64,000 nucleotides of DNA. Origin: Gorsachius magnificus. Its lineage: Eukaryota > Chordata > Aves > Pelecaniformes > Ardeidae. Positions 35,737 to 46,860 of this stretch are shown piece after piece. Numbering within the stretch: the stretch's first letter is position 1; each line of letters starts with the position of its first letter. Under the pieces are notes generated by a model, which was given only the letters and a program-made list of their open reading frames with translations, made no database searches and was not told the DNA's origin. The translations under genes and the position numbers were made by a program. Where the stretch lies: assembly GCA_034008185.1 (NCBI GenBank), contig CM067082.1, positions 84,567,684 through 84,631,683 on the forward strand, read 5' to 3'.

Positions 35737-35766
35737 TATTAATTAGTAATTAGATTACTAAATTAA
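35737..35766. promoter_or_regulatory. Cluster of TAAT homeodomain-type sites
   Basis: Within 30 bases the sequence holds TTAATTAG, TAATTAGATTA and AAATTAAC, that is at least three TAAT/ATTA cores at close spacing. Such arrays are known in developmental enhancers, but AT-rich DNA produces them by chance too. No conservation data are available here. Confidence 0.2.
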
Positions 35767-36079
35767 CTGAGTAGGAAGAATTCTTTAATTCTGCATTGAA
35801 CCTTTCTTTTAAAACATAGGATGGTTTCCTTGCAGCAAAGCCTTAAGAAAAAAAAAATCAAAATAAACGTGTTAATTATACTCCTGGACCTGCTTACATG
35901 TCAAAACTATTTTTACAGTATTGCTTCATTGTTGAGGGTTAGTGTACTTCACCAGCAAGTGGCAGAACATGTCCTAAGTAGGGATTTTCCATTGCATGCC
36001 ACAATTACAGTCAATTGACATTTGATTATAATAACCAGCAAACTTTCATGAAAGAAATGACACCTAAGTAAGTTTCATA

Positions 36080-36690
36080 ACCTTTTGCCTCGCCCTACTC
36101 TGGAATGCATCTGTGCTGCGTGAAGGCGAGGAATGGTTCTGGCGACTGCGAACAGAATTATTTGCGCCTAGGCGAGCGCAGAGGTTTCCTGAGATAGGCT
36201 GTCCCAGCCAGCTCGCATGCCGTTTGCAGTGGCTTTTAGAACTTATTTCCTTATGCATGGTTCTGAATACGCTCATAGGAGCAAAATGGTAGCCTGTGAG
36301 GGGATTATACGCCTGCGTCCAAAAGTTCCTCTGTTTCCTGGGTCTGATTCAACCGTGTCTTGCATTTTTACCAGCTATGCGCTTACATCAGTGAACACAA
36401 TGTGGAGGCGGCGCTGCCAAATCAGAATTGGTTTGTGCAGAAGTGCAGGAATTGCGCCACTTGCTTTTGGTGCCTGTGGTTTGAGCGGCAGCAGGCAAAG
36501 CTGTTTGCCTGTGTGAACCCGCCACTTTGGTATATAGCTGTCTACTGTAAATTTGCTTGCTTCCAGACCGAGTCCAGCTGAACTACTAAGAGCACAGAGA
36601 TGGCGTGCCAAGAGAGTTAGGGTTGCAGGTGTCTCTGGCTTTGAGCAGTGATGTGTAAAGATGCAGCGCGGGAAAGATGCATGAAGGTGC
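36080..36690 (+). promoter_or_regulatory. Candidate CpG-enriched promoter
   Basis: CpG density rises sharply relative to the flanks (for example GAAGGCGAGG, TTTGCGCCTAGGCGAGCGCA, GGAGGCGGCGCTGCC, ATGCAGCGCGGGAAAG). A TATA-like TATATAG at 36531-36537 would place a plus-strand start near 36560. An inverted CCAAT (ATTGG) lies about 130 bases before that start. GCGCGGGAAA near 36665 matches the E2F consensus on the opposite strand. A strong donor follows at 36785, giving a plausible first exon of about 225 nt. Everything here is motif-based; the patch could also be an intragenic CpG remnant or an enhancer. Confidence 0.33.
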
Positions 36691-36784
36691 AGCTTTCAGC
36701 AAGGATGGTAGGACTGTACCCCCCTAGGCAGAGAGTTTCTGTTGAAAGGCCCGTCAGCACACACACACTTCTTTCACCTACACG
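36560..36784 (+). other. Candidate first exon (non-coding or 5' UTR plus short CDS)
   Basis: The left end is inferred from the TATA-like box at 36531; the right end is the donor ACACG|GTGAGTAATG. Several ATGs lie inside. The last one, at 36705, has a favourable context (A at -3, G at +4) and is open for 26 codons into the donor (MVGLYPPRQRVSVERP...), leaving two bases. Earlier ATGs give only very short frames. I do not recognise the peptide. A lncRNA first exon is at least as likely. Confidence 0.25.
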
Positions 36785-39700
36785 GTGAGTAATGTGGAAG
36801 AAAAGTTTTCTTCATTCAAAGGGCAAAAAGCAACGACTGAGAAACCAGATTTGTACCATCTTGGTGCTGGCTGGAGTGGGATACGCTACTGTCACGCTAT
36901 ATATTGAGTCTTGTCGCCTACATCCTTGCCTCTCGGTACCCTCAAAGCTATTCTGCCTGGCCATTCTCCTTCACAATCACCCGCTTGCCTCCTGGATCTT
37001 ACTTGAGAATAAGGAGTGCAGCTGGAGTTGGGAAACCATCCTTTAACACTCCTTGCTCTTCTTCCCTTCTGCCAGGGAGGAACAGACCCTCACAACTGCA
37101 GCGGTCCACTTGACCGATGTGTATCGGGACCACAGAGCAAGCATGGGCAGTGTCTGGACGATGTTTCAGCTACTTAATCTCTGCGTAGTGCCGAGGATAC
37201 TTTTACGGTGTAACTGGACAATATTTACTCAGTTGGTTGCAATCCCGTTGTCTTCTGCCCATTCTCAGTTTTGCTATTTTTTTAACAAAGGGTATGTGGG
37301 GTTTGTTCATCTTAAATGTAGCCAACAACTTAACAGTTCTGACATCTGAACTTCAGGGAACCCTTAAGAACCCTTAACTGCTCCGCTTAAAAAAAAAATC
37401 AAGGCCCAGCACAGAACAGATGTATAGTAATAAACTTATCTCATCACGTCAAATGATTAAACAGTGGATTCTTTTTTACATTTAAATATACAAGACTTTC
37501 CATTAAGGGGCTTTGTTGACTCTGATAACAGTTTCACAACCATTAAGTTTATTTCTACAGCTATTTGTTAAAGGCTAATAGGGAAAATAATAGAAACTAA
37601 TTGAAAAGCAAAGCAAACAGAGCAGAGCCTAGAATGTTTCAGTTAATAAGCAATAGAGATTGTATTGATTTCATTTTATAAACAACATTAATCCTCAATA
37701 ACAATTAAAGTGTAGACAGGTTGCTTGTTTAAGTTATCAGATAAGATGGGCTACTCAGGTATATATCTGGGGTAGTAATTTGAAAAGGATATGAGGATTC
37801 AAGAAGCTATTGATCTATCCATCACGAGCCTGTGTCATGAGAAATGTTCTTGGCAAGGTGCAGTAGTTCTTAAAACCACTGCTGCTCAAAGACCGGCAGT
37901 GTAAAAGTTCCTGCTGCTGGAAAACATTGCAAGTCTGAATGAAAATGGTAGTGTGTCAAAAGTAGCTTTATGTATTTTCCCCAAATTACAGAGATGACTG
38001 AAGCGAGGCATCAGATCTCGTCTGCTCCTAGTACACAAACAGTGGAAGTGAGTGCTTGTAGCCTCAAAGCAGAATCTGCATTCAAGGCTACGAGAAGGTT
38101 TGGTCCTGGGTATCCTCTGCTGGCAGAAAACTGCAAAAGCTGTTCCTGAGACACTTCTGCTCCCAAACCAGAAGCGGATTGTAATTCCTTTTCCAGCTGG
38201 TGGCTTAGAACTGTAAGGAAGGCTGGAAAATAATGATGTGAGTGCAAACCTCTAGAAATAAGAAGAAAAGCTTTTTGCATTTTACACAAAGGACAGCAGT
38301 GCAGTGTTCACAGCTCTGGGGTTGACAGGTATTTATTTGCAGTTGCTCTGTGACTGAAGGCTGCTGGAGGTATGTCCATGTAGCTGGCCCTGGAGGAGCT
38401 TCTTTCATTTACCTGATGGCGTAACAGTGGCTGAGAAGAGTGGCAGGACAGACCCCAGCGTGGCCGGGCTGCCCTCTTCTAGTCTCGTGGGAAGTCCAGA
38501 GACTCAGCTCAGTTGCTAGCCTGTGCTGAAGACCATACTATCACATCACGACTGACGCCAGTTCCTATGCAAGCTTGCTGAAACCTGGCCTGGGTAGACG
38601 TGTTGCACTGCCCTAGTACCTTCAGTCATAGTGTGTGGACATGAAAACAGAGCTATGCAGCTGCAGACTGGGCTGGCTTTGGCTGAGGGCCTCCAGCACA
38701 GGCAGGGTAGCTGGCAGCTTGGTACTTGCCTTGTGCTTAAGCCGCCTGTGGGTTCATGAATAAGCTCTTCTCTTCATCTCCCTCTCTGCAGGACCTAATC
38801 CAGTGGCTTGCTATCAAAATGCCTAATTGGCCATGATCTGCACGCAGCTTTGTGTGGAAGGGTCATTTTACGTGCATGTGTTTAGTGCAGGGACCAATGG
38901 TACAGAAGTGGATGTTTGGACTCAGGTTCCTCCTCCGTCGCAGGGGACATTGAAGTTGTGGCTCGTTCTGTCAGCAGTGGTAGGACTGGCCGTTCTCCTG
39001 CTGAATTTGGGCTGCTTTTAGGGATTGGTTCAACATTCATTAGATTAAAAAGGAAGGAGATTAAAAGGAAGAAGAAGATTGAGTGTGATTCTGTGATCTC
39101 ATGTTAACCACTCGCATGGGAGAGAATATACTTTGATGTCAGTTCCTGTTTTATTGGACATACAACACAGAAGTGTGAAACAGGCAGTCGAACAGGGGCT
39201 GACACTCTGTTTTCCTCCATCTAGCCAAATGTCCAAGAGCCTACGCACTATCTCTGGCCAAGAAAATATCTGGTTATTCCAAGCAGTGTGGAATAGCTTC
39301 CACAGGAAAGGAGGACATTGATCCCAAACTGCCTTACAGGCTCTTTGGGAGAATTAATTCAAATTCTTTTGTGGTGAGGAGGGGAATGAAGCCCGTTCCT
39401 CTGTGGATGTGGGTGAGGTCTCTGGTTCAGAGCCAGGTGGACAAACCAGGGGTAATGTCCTCCAGCTGTGCACTGAGAAAAAGAGGGTGTGCTCCTACCT
39501 CCAACCGTACCAGAGTCTGACTGTAGCACCAGGTTTTGAAACCCTGGCAGGGTGTCCCGAGTCCTAGGAAAAGGTAGGGTACAAGACGAGGTCTTCTCAG
39601 CAGCAGTTTCTGTTCTGTAGAAACCCTAGTCTGCGATAAGAGTATGTTTGGACAATCTCAAGCCAGAAAAGGCCTTTGCTCCAGGAGGTGCTCTGAGAGG

Positions 39701-42700
39701 GCAGTGTGAGAGGAGTGCATTTTTCTCCTTTCTGGGCTGAAATGCTGTCTTTGGGATCAAACTGGTGACTTTGGAGAAGTAAAATCAAGAAGGGCCATGC
39801 TAGAAGCCTGTAGTTTAATATTCTTTGTTCAACATGCATTGCACTGTATACAAATCACTTTTAAAAATGGAGCAGTATGCTGCATGTATTTGCATTCCTG
39901 TTTGTTTAATATATATGATTAATTAGAGAGAGCAACACAGATTGTTGGAATTAAGAGATGACTGGGAGATAAGCTAGCAAATTGACATAAATGGAAGCAT
40001 TTACTCTGAGTGAAGATCTGTTTATGATTGCTTGGATTTAGGAAAGGAGACTAGAAAACATGGTAACAAAAGGGAACCAACAAAACTGTCTTAAGGCAGA
40101 AGCTTGCAGTTGCCCTGGGTAAAAATTTCCTGTTAACTTTTGTAGTCCTTGGAGAGTAGCCGACTGTCATCAATTCCTGGTCAATATTTGAGTAATGCTC
40201 TTTGGCAAGTCACACCATTTGCTATTTGCTCAATCAATGTATAATAGCCCAATGACTCAATATTATAAAATTCAATGACCTGTGAAACTTCAACATTTAC
40301 ATTTCTGTTAAAATTTCAAATAGTTCTTTATTAGTAGGAACTCAAGCTAAAATGTCAATCAGATAAGCATGATGACAATTATTAGCTATTTTCTTAGTCA
40401 CATTGAGACAGATTCTAGTGCTTTTTCTAAAACTGAATACTATGAAATGAATGCAACTGCTCACAAGGAAAGACAAAACTCATCATACATTTGAGAGATT
40501 AGAAGTTGTGGAGGTCAGAATCTGTGCCAGGTAGCATCAGAAACCTGCCTGAATTTTCTTGTTTTATTTGTCCTACTTACTGCGGTGTGTTGTAGTTATA
40601 CCCAAATGGGCATAAAATATTTACTGTCTTGTAGTGGGAGTCAAATGTTTCACAGGGACTCTCTGCATGAACCAGAATTCGTCATCTGGTTATCAACATC
40701 TGTGCAGCTTTGCAGGTTTTAGAGTGGTAAATATGAGATGAAATCCTGACCCCACTGAAACCAAAGTAAAACTCCCAAGGGACAATATCCCAGTCCTGGT
40801 GGGGAACATACATGCCTCCCATTTACAGCCTCCTGAAATACTACAGGCTACAGCCTGTTTCCCATATTCTCCTGGCAGCACAGGAGCACAGCACAGGCAG
40901 GGAGGACGAGGGCTGTTGCTGCTGAGGCCGGGTGCTCACCCAGGGACCCTGTCTCCGTGCAGGGCGCCAGCCTCTGCAAACACCTTTCTGCTGACTGGGC
41001 ACTCCCAGTATGTTCCAGTGCAAAGTCAAACCTGGAAACTTAAACGGCTGCTGTAGGTGGCTTACATGGTTTAAAGCTATGGGTTTGACCATCCTGAAAG
41101 CATTAAAAAAACTCAGGCAGGCCACACAGTCTGAAAAGTAAATGAGGAACTTGGTTCTCAGGTGGCTACAGCTCCAGTTAACGCTGGGTGGTGGATGGTA
41201 TCAGCGCTTTAGTCCATTTCAGTGCAAGATCAAATGGGTGAAGTTAAACTATTTACTACTAAACACAGTTCGTAGGCACCCGAGAGTGCCCACACCAGCA
41301 GGTACCACAGCGATGCAAGCCCACGTCCGCCTCTCATCTGTTGTAATTCACAACTGCTCAGCTCAGAGACAGGTGCTGCAATGTTGTGAATGTCCAAGGG
41401 TGCTGATTGACCTACTGGCTCATATGTTAACTGTATGGATATACTTCTGGTGTAGCAGAGCTGCATCCTGGAGTGGTAACTCTGTGTTAATAAAGCAGAT
41501 TTAGGTGTGTTTGGACATTGCCACACATAGAAATTTTTTTTTTTTCTTTTTTTTTCTTTTTAAGTACAGTGGCTTGAAGAATCATCAACAAGCTAGCTCA
41601 CAGATGTGTTTGCCAGAACAACCATTTTGACAAATATTTATTTCTCCTATTAAGAAACTGTTCAGCAATCTGTCAAGATTGCCTTCAGTTGTGAAGTGAA
41701 ATCACTAATAAGAAGAAAGAAGTCTTAGTAATAATCTGACCTAATTAACGGTGAGGGCTGGTATAAGAAACGCTCTGTTGACCTTCAAGGCACAGCACTT
41801 GGAAGATTTAATGAAAGAAAGAAAGCTGACAGAAGATGCAGTATAGGATGAGAGAAGCTCTCTGCTGGCCAAGCCTGAGTTTCCAAGGCAGGTAAATGGA
41901 GCACATGCAGGTACCCAAGTAAGCAGTGGTCACCGCCTGTAGGAAGGCAGGGTTCGAATTGGTGAGCCTTGGCAGTCGCTCCCGTATGCTGCTCCCAAAC
42001 CCTCTGTGGGACAGGAATAGTTGAGATAGGTGAGGCATTTCAAATAACACACATGAGAGAAAATTATTATCTGGTTGCAGACAGGAGACGAAAGATAAGA
42101 TTTATCAGAGTCTCCCAGTATCTTCGAAGAGCTTTTGTGACAATCCCAGCCGATTCTGACCGTGTTGGCCATGGTACGGCACTTCTGTTCCAGCAGTGCC
42201 GCATGTCCCTCCCTTGGCAGAATGGGCTCTGTTTACCTTGCACTGTATGAATGTTCTGTATACATACGTGTGTATGTACGTGCAGGTTGTTACATGCACT
42301 TATTACTTGAAGCAACTAAGAGCAAGTGTTGGGTCACTATTTGCATGAAGAATGTGTGTGGGTTTATCATTATGCAAAAGGTATCAGACACACCTGCTAG
42401 AACAAATGAAACATTTCTAGAAAAAACAAACCTGCCTTTTGCTGCAGTGCTGTGCAGTCTTTTCTCTGGCGTATTGCACCATTTCACCACGCTTGGAAGG
42501 TCAATACCAGCTTGGGAAAGTTTGTGCTGCCTTGTTTCATGCAACTCTTGAAACAAATGCTCAAGAAGCAAATTAAACCTGAAGCAATGTGAGGACAGGC
42601 TAAATGGGTGATGAGAGGGAAGGGAGAATCCATCTAGCAAGGGGACGCTAAGGTTATGTCAACACAGTACAGTGCTGCACAGAGCCAACACATTAGTATT

Positions 42701-43645
42701 CCGAAGCAGCGCTGTACGGATGTAGCTACATTTTAGGTAACTGCTTAAACTACCTCTGCACCACTGGTGCTTGCTTGTCAGAGCTCAGTGGCAGTGCAGC
42801 TTGGCACTGTCAGAGCAGCGCTCTCTGTCTTGCGTGGTCCTTGCTCTGCCCTCGGCAGGAGTCCCCACCAAGCTTAAGGGCAGCCTGCAGCTCCCGAGCC
42901 CCACCGTGTTGCACAGAAGAACTTGCCCCGCTTTCCTTTCCCCCCTTTCCTATGTACGAAAGGAGGTTGTTCAGTTCTGGGAGTAAAACCATGCTTTGGA
43001 GGCTAAAGTTCACTTTACCCTGCCTACCTTTTATTTATTCTGCTTGCACTGAGGTAAATGTAGTCTCACCCGCAGCCTCTCCATTTAGAAAGTCTGCGAG
43101 GCTGTTGGGCCTTTTAAAAAAGCTCTGTTAATTGTGTTATGTTGAACAAGAAAATTGGAGCTCTCAATCATACATGTATAAAAAGAATGAACAGGGTAGC
43201 CCTCTTGGGAATAAGCAATGAAAAAGTCAAGCAGTACAGAAGGCAAACCACAAATGTTGTTCATTACCCTAATTATTTGAAGCACGTGAACAAGAAACTA
43301 CACGGACATTGAAATAACAGTGACTATGAAATGAAAGGAATAGCGAAGCAGTGAATGCCAGTTTAGGGTAAGGTGCAGTAAGCAGCAGTGTGTTCAATAT
43401 ATTAATGCAAAAGGTGGAAAGAGAGTTCTGGCTTTCATTACTGCTCCCTGTGCGTTGTTAGGCTTTTGCTGTGCATGGATGGAACAGGGTCTAATAATGG
43501 TCATGATAGGTAATTTAGCCACAGTCTTTCTCATTGCAAATGTAAGAATTTGCTTTGCATAGTATCTGTGCATTTGTGCGTACAGCTCTGAGACCTGTTT
43601 TCAGTGTCGTGAGAGGAACACACCTACAGAGCCCTGAACCTGCTA
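36785..43645. other. Unique AT-rich DNA, candidate conserved non-coding blocks
   Basis: No coding exon was recognised. 37430-37760 and 40130-40420 are AT-rich, repeat-free stretches dense in plausible transcription-factor motifs (see findings). A T-rich tract sits at 41533-41561. A strong acceptor-like site (CTCTTCATCTCCCTCTCTGC then AG at 38792) is followed by only 14 open codons and no donor. Confidence 0.45.
41533..41561 (+). repeat. T-rich low-complexity tract
   Basis: Runs of T interrupted by single C. Confidence 0.85.
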
Positions 43646-43712
43646 CAGCAAGCTCCTATTTCTCAGCCAGGGCACTGGTGGTGTGCCACTTTGCCTCGAT
43701 TTCCCCACCTAG
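43646..43712 (-). mobile_element. MIR-like SINE relic, minus strand
   Basis: On the minus strand GGTGGGGAAATCGAGGCAAA, then CAGTGCCCTGGCTGAGAAAT, aligns with the conserved 'gatggggaaactgaggca ... cagtggcagagctgggaat' portion of MIR-type SINEs, with the segment between shortened. Divergence is high, as expected for an element of amniote age. Confidence 0.4.
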
Positions 43713-44096
43713 GTCACTTGTAATCTACCTAAGCACACTTGTTTTGGTTTTGCTACCCCCCTTCACCCCACATCTTAAACTGGATTAGTGTTTAGACCTT
43801 TGGTGGAAAAAGAAAGACTTTAGTATAGTTTCTCAGTCTCTGACCTCAGAGGTCATTGTGAATCCGGTTAATCTGTGCTGTCAAACATCAAGGCCTTTTG
43901 CTCACGTCAGTGAAAGCGAAGTGAAGTAAGTGCCTTTATCGTTAATGTCAGGCTTATAAACTGCAAGAGCAAAAGGAGGATAATGCTATGGGGTAATAAT
44001 GTGTGTGCGTATTGTGTGCATGTACCCCCTTACACCTGCACGCAAACTGTGACACGTATTTAGTGAAATCACACCGCGGTTTCCCAGGTGCATTGC

Positions 44097-44123
44097 TGAA
44101 TGAATGAATGAATAAATAAATAG
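44097..44123 (+). repeat. TGAA/TAAA microsatellite
   Basis: Four TGAA units run into TAAA units. It resembles the TGAA tail of L2 elements, but the upstream sequence does not align with L2. Confidence 0.85.
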
Positions 44124-45730
44124 GGAAGTCAAATGAATCTTTCATGTCACTCGATTGAGGTCACCAATTTTGCATTTTTTGGCCAGTAGAGTGATCTCCG
44201 AAATGGATTTGTCCTACTATTTTATTTATAAAAAGCAAGACCTTGGTCTTGCAGATATTAGCACACCTGCTTCTGCTAAGCATGTAAGTAATCCTAAGGA
44301 ATTCAGGGTGATTCTTTCCATTCTTAAAGTTCTGCATGTTTTATATTATAAAATCTGGCACACCTCATTGCTGCCAATGTGTATCCATATATGAAAAAAA
44401 TTAGTTGAATATCAACCCTCCTCTCTGAGAGGCAGTGTCATCTGCTCAAGAACTGATTGGACATACTATTGAAACATGGAGAGAATAGGAAAAATAAAGT
44501 GCCAGAAACATGCAGTGCTACAAACAAATTTAAAGAGACAAACATAAGGAGAGTTATTCAGTGATGCAGACTGACAAATCAAGTTCTCATCCTCTTTATA
44601 GATTACAAAAAAGGATACATAGTAGCATAAAAAGTACACATTTATTACTAACCCACAGACTATATCTTGTTTTCCCGCTATGCTCTTTGTGGCCTGACAG
44701 ATCTTTATTCTGCTAAGAGCATCTGGATAGGAAATAAAATGAACAGTTCTTTGCTTTAGTTCCCCACCCCTGGAAACAGGATATAAACGGAGCAGATGCA
44801 CACAGCTTAGGTAGTTAAAGGCTGGCGTTGGCAGTGCAGCGTGTTCCCCAATGAGGTAGCACCCATGCCATTGCCTTCTCCACAAATAACATTGAGGGAA
44901 CAGTTCTGACCAGGGAAATCTGGAAGAACCACCTTGGCTTTGCCAAACTGGTTGAGGATGAGCCCACATTTCCCTATAGAAAGCATAAAACGGGTGGAAA
45001 GGCGGCAAAAGGGAAACTCGCATTCTTCTGCCTTTGGTGCAGTTATTTGCATTTTCCAGCTGATAATACCAATGATAAAAAATAGCTGAGTTCTTGCTTG
45101 CAGTCTCAAAAGCATTAAACACTTTAGGCTTTCAAACAGCCAGGTCAACTCCATTATGGCATTTACATTTCATTCCTCTAGCTTAGATTTTATGTACAAA
45201 ATTCACAATGGTTAAATGGCACTCATCATCCATTACCCTAAATTTAGACCTATAATCACTGCAGGTTCCCTCTGCACTTAGGAAGCTAGTAATGGGGCTA
45301 GGAAGTGCTGCTCTGGTAATATCCTTTGTTCAGATTACAAATATCATCCTAGCTTTGATTGTAAAGGAACCGAAGGATTATACTGGTGCATCTTTGTGGC
45401 TGTATCACTAATTATATTTTTAACTACTCTGCTTTTCCTATGCATATTTTACACAACTTACCGCTGGTTTGCCCCTTAACAGATGTGAAACATTTTCCAT
45501 TTGGCCCTTTTGGTTTTAGCATAATTAGTCTAATACGCTAACAATATATTAGCTGACATTTCTTGCCTATGAATTTCAGGGACTGACCAACATGGTCAAC
45601 TTCTCCCATCACATCACTTGGTACAAGGATGCCTTTCTTTGACTCTGCCCATCTTCTCTCCAGTTGATACCCTCTTACTATCTCTCGATGGAAACTTCTG
45701 CAATGCTGTCAGAGGAAAGGGAAAATCCCA

Positions 45731-45753
45731 ACACACACGTGTGTGCACACACA
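45731..45753 (+). repeat. Short alternating purine-pyrimidine CA/TG tract
   Basis: ACACACACGTGTGTGCACAC continues briefly; the CACACGTGTG part is self-complementary. Confidence 0.85.
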
Positions 45754-46814
45754 AGTACCAGAAGTACCTTCTCAAAAATGCTCTCAGGGACCTATTCTTA
45801 ATGCAGATCACACAGGCTGAAATCATCCTCTCTTTTAGGCCTAATTACATCCCTTATATAAGTGGAGCCAGCTGGGGTTTTTTTCCAGCTTCTCCAATTC
45901 CTAGAAGGTTACTCTAGCTCAGTGCCTATCAGATTACTGCTGCCAAGGAGTTTACAGCTGTACTCAGAGAGGATAATCTACTATCAGTCATCTCATCTGT
46001 ATGATCACCGGTAAATTTGGTTTCTTGAGGGCTGGGGTGGGATTGGTTTTTTTGCCATTTCTGAGATGCTGCCCTCCATCATCTGGGTGCTCTTGAAAGG
46101 AGGAAGTTACTGGAGCACCCAGGACAAGTTCTCATACTCAAGAAATGCACTCACAGCTTAGCTTCAGCAGTGACAGGGGGGTATAGGGGCGAGGGGGCTT
46201 TTCTTCTGGCTGGGAGCCATCGTCTGGATAAAAAGCATCCTCATGGTGTAGGGTGTTTAGAGGAAGGAAATGCATCTCAGATTCCAGTTCTTTATTATGC
46301 CAGTCATGTTGGAGGTCTTATTTTGAGCTGTGGTAGGAAACCTCTCTTTTTCTATTCAACAGAAAGTGTTTAGACAGTTTGAAGAACTCTTGTCTCCCTT
46401 CCTCTATTTGAGCTCAAGTCTTCAATTAGATGTAATTGAAAAAGGTAGAGTAAATGGCAGGTGTCTGCCTCTTTGGAAGGTGTAATTATGACTAGCTTGC
46501 AGACTTGGAATTTTGATGACTGAATAAATAAAGAAGACAGATGTGTTTGTGTACACACCGACAGCAGTATTGACAGGATGACACAGGGACATTTGTAGCT
46601 CTGTTGTCTGTAGAATGAGGGGCAAAGTGAGGGGTTTGGGCTACTTTCCCCCGCTTATTTAGAAAATGATCATCTGTTCTCTCTCTTCATGTCTATGGAT
46701 GAGGTGAATTTCTGTTGTGCCTATGAAAAATAATGACAGCTGTAGTTGGAAATTAGGCATTGATTTGTGCTAGTTAAAGGATTCCCATTCAACATATTCA
46801 GTAAGAGGTGTTAT

Positions 46815-46860
46815 CTTGTATTTCTACTTTTATTTTCTCAGCATTCTACAGGTAAGAAAT
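46815..46860 (+). promoter_or_regulatory. Candidate recursive splice site
   Basis: A pyrimidine-rich run (CTTGTATTTCTACTTTTATT then TTCTCAGCATTCTACAG) ends at 46851 and is followed at once by GTAAGAAAT. An acceptor fused directly to a strong donor (YAG|GTAAGA) is the known signature of zero-length-exon recursive splicing in very long introns. Alternatively the earlier TTCTCAG at 46841 plus this donor would define a 10-nt microexon. The lack of convincing exons for tens of kilobases around it fits a long intron. It may also be coincidence. Confidence 0.25.

Larger units (their letters stand above)
32386..36079. other. Unique AT-rich DNA, candidate conserved elements
   Basis: Contains an AAAT microsatellite at 32729-32743, a minus-strand exon-like frame at 33249-33416 (see findings) and a homeodomain-site cluster at 35737-35766. 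No complete gene or repeat family was recognised. Confidence 0.45.
43713..46819. other. Unique DNA with the window's longest open frame
   Basis: Contains simple repeats at 44097-44123 and 45731-45753 and the 218-codon minus frame at 44466-45122 (see findings). No family was recognised. No splice-flanked exon was found on the plus strand. Confidence 0.45.

Noticed and set aside
38765..38840. Plus-strand exon after a strong pyrimidine-rich acceptor ending at 38792
   Set aside because: Only 14 open codons (DLIQWLAIKMPNWP) before a stop and no nearby donor or polyadenylation signal.
41930..41985. tRNA or tRNA-derived SINE suggested by GGTTCGAATT (B-box-like)
   Set aside because: No A box at the right distance and no cloverleaf stem pairing could be drawn.
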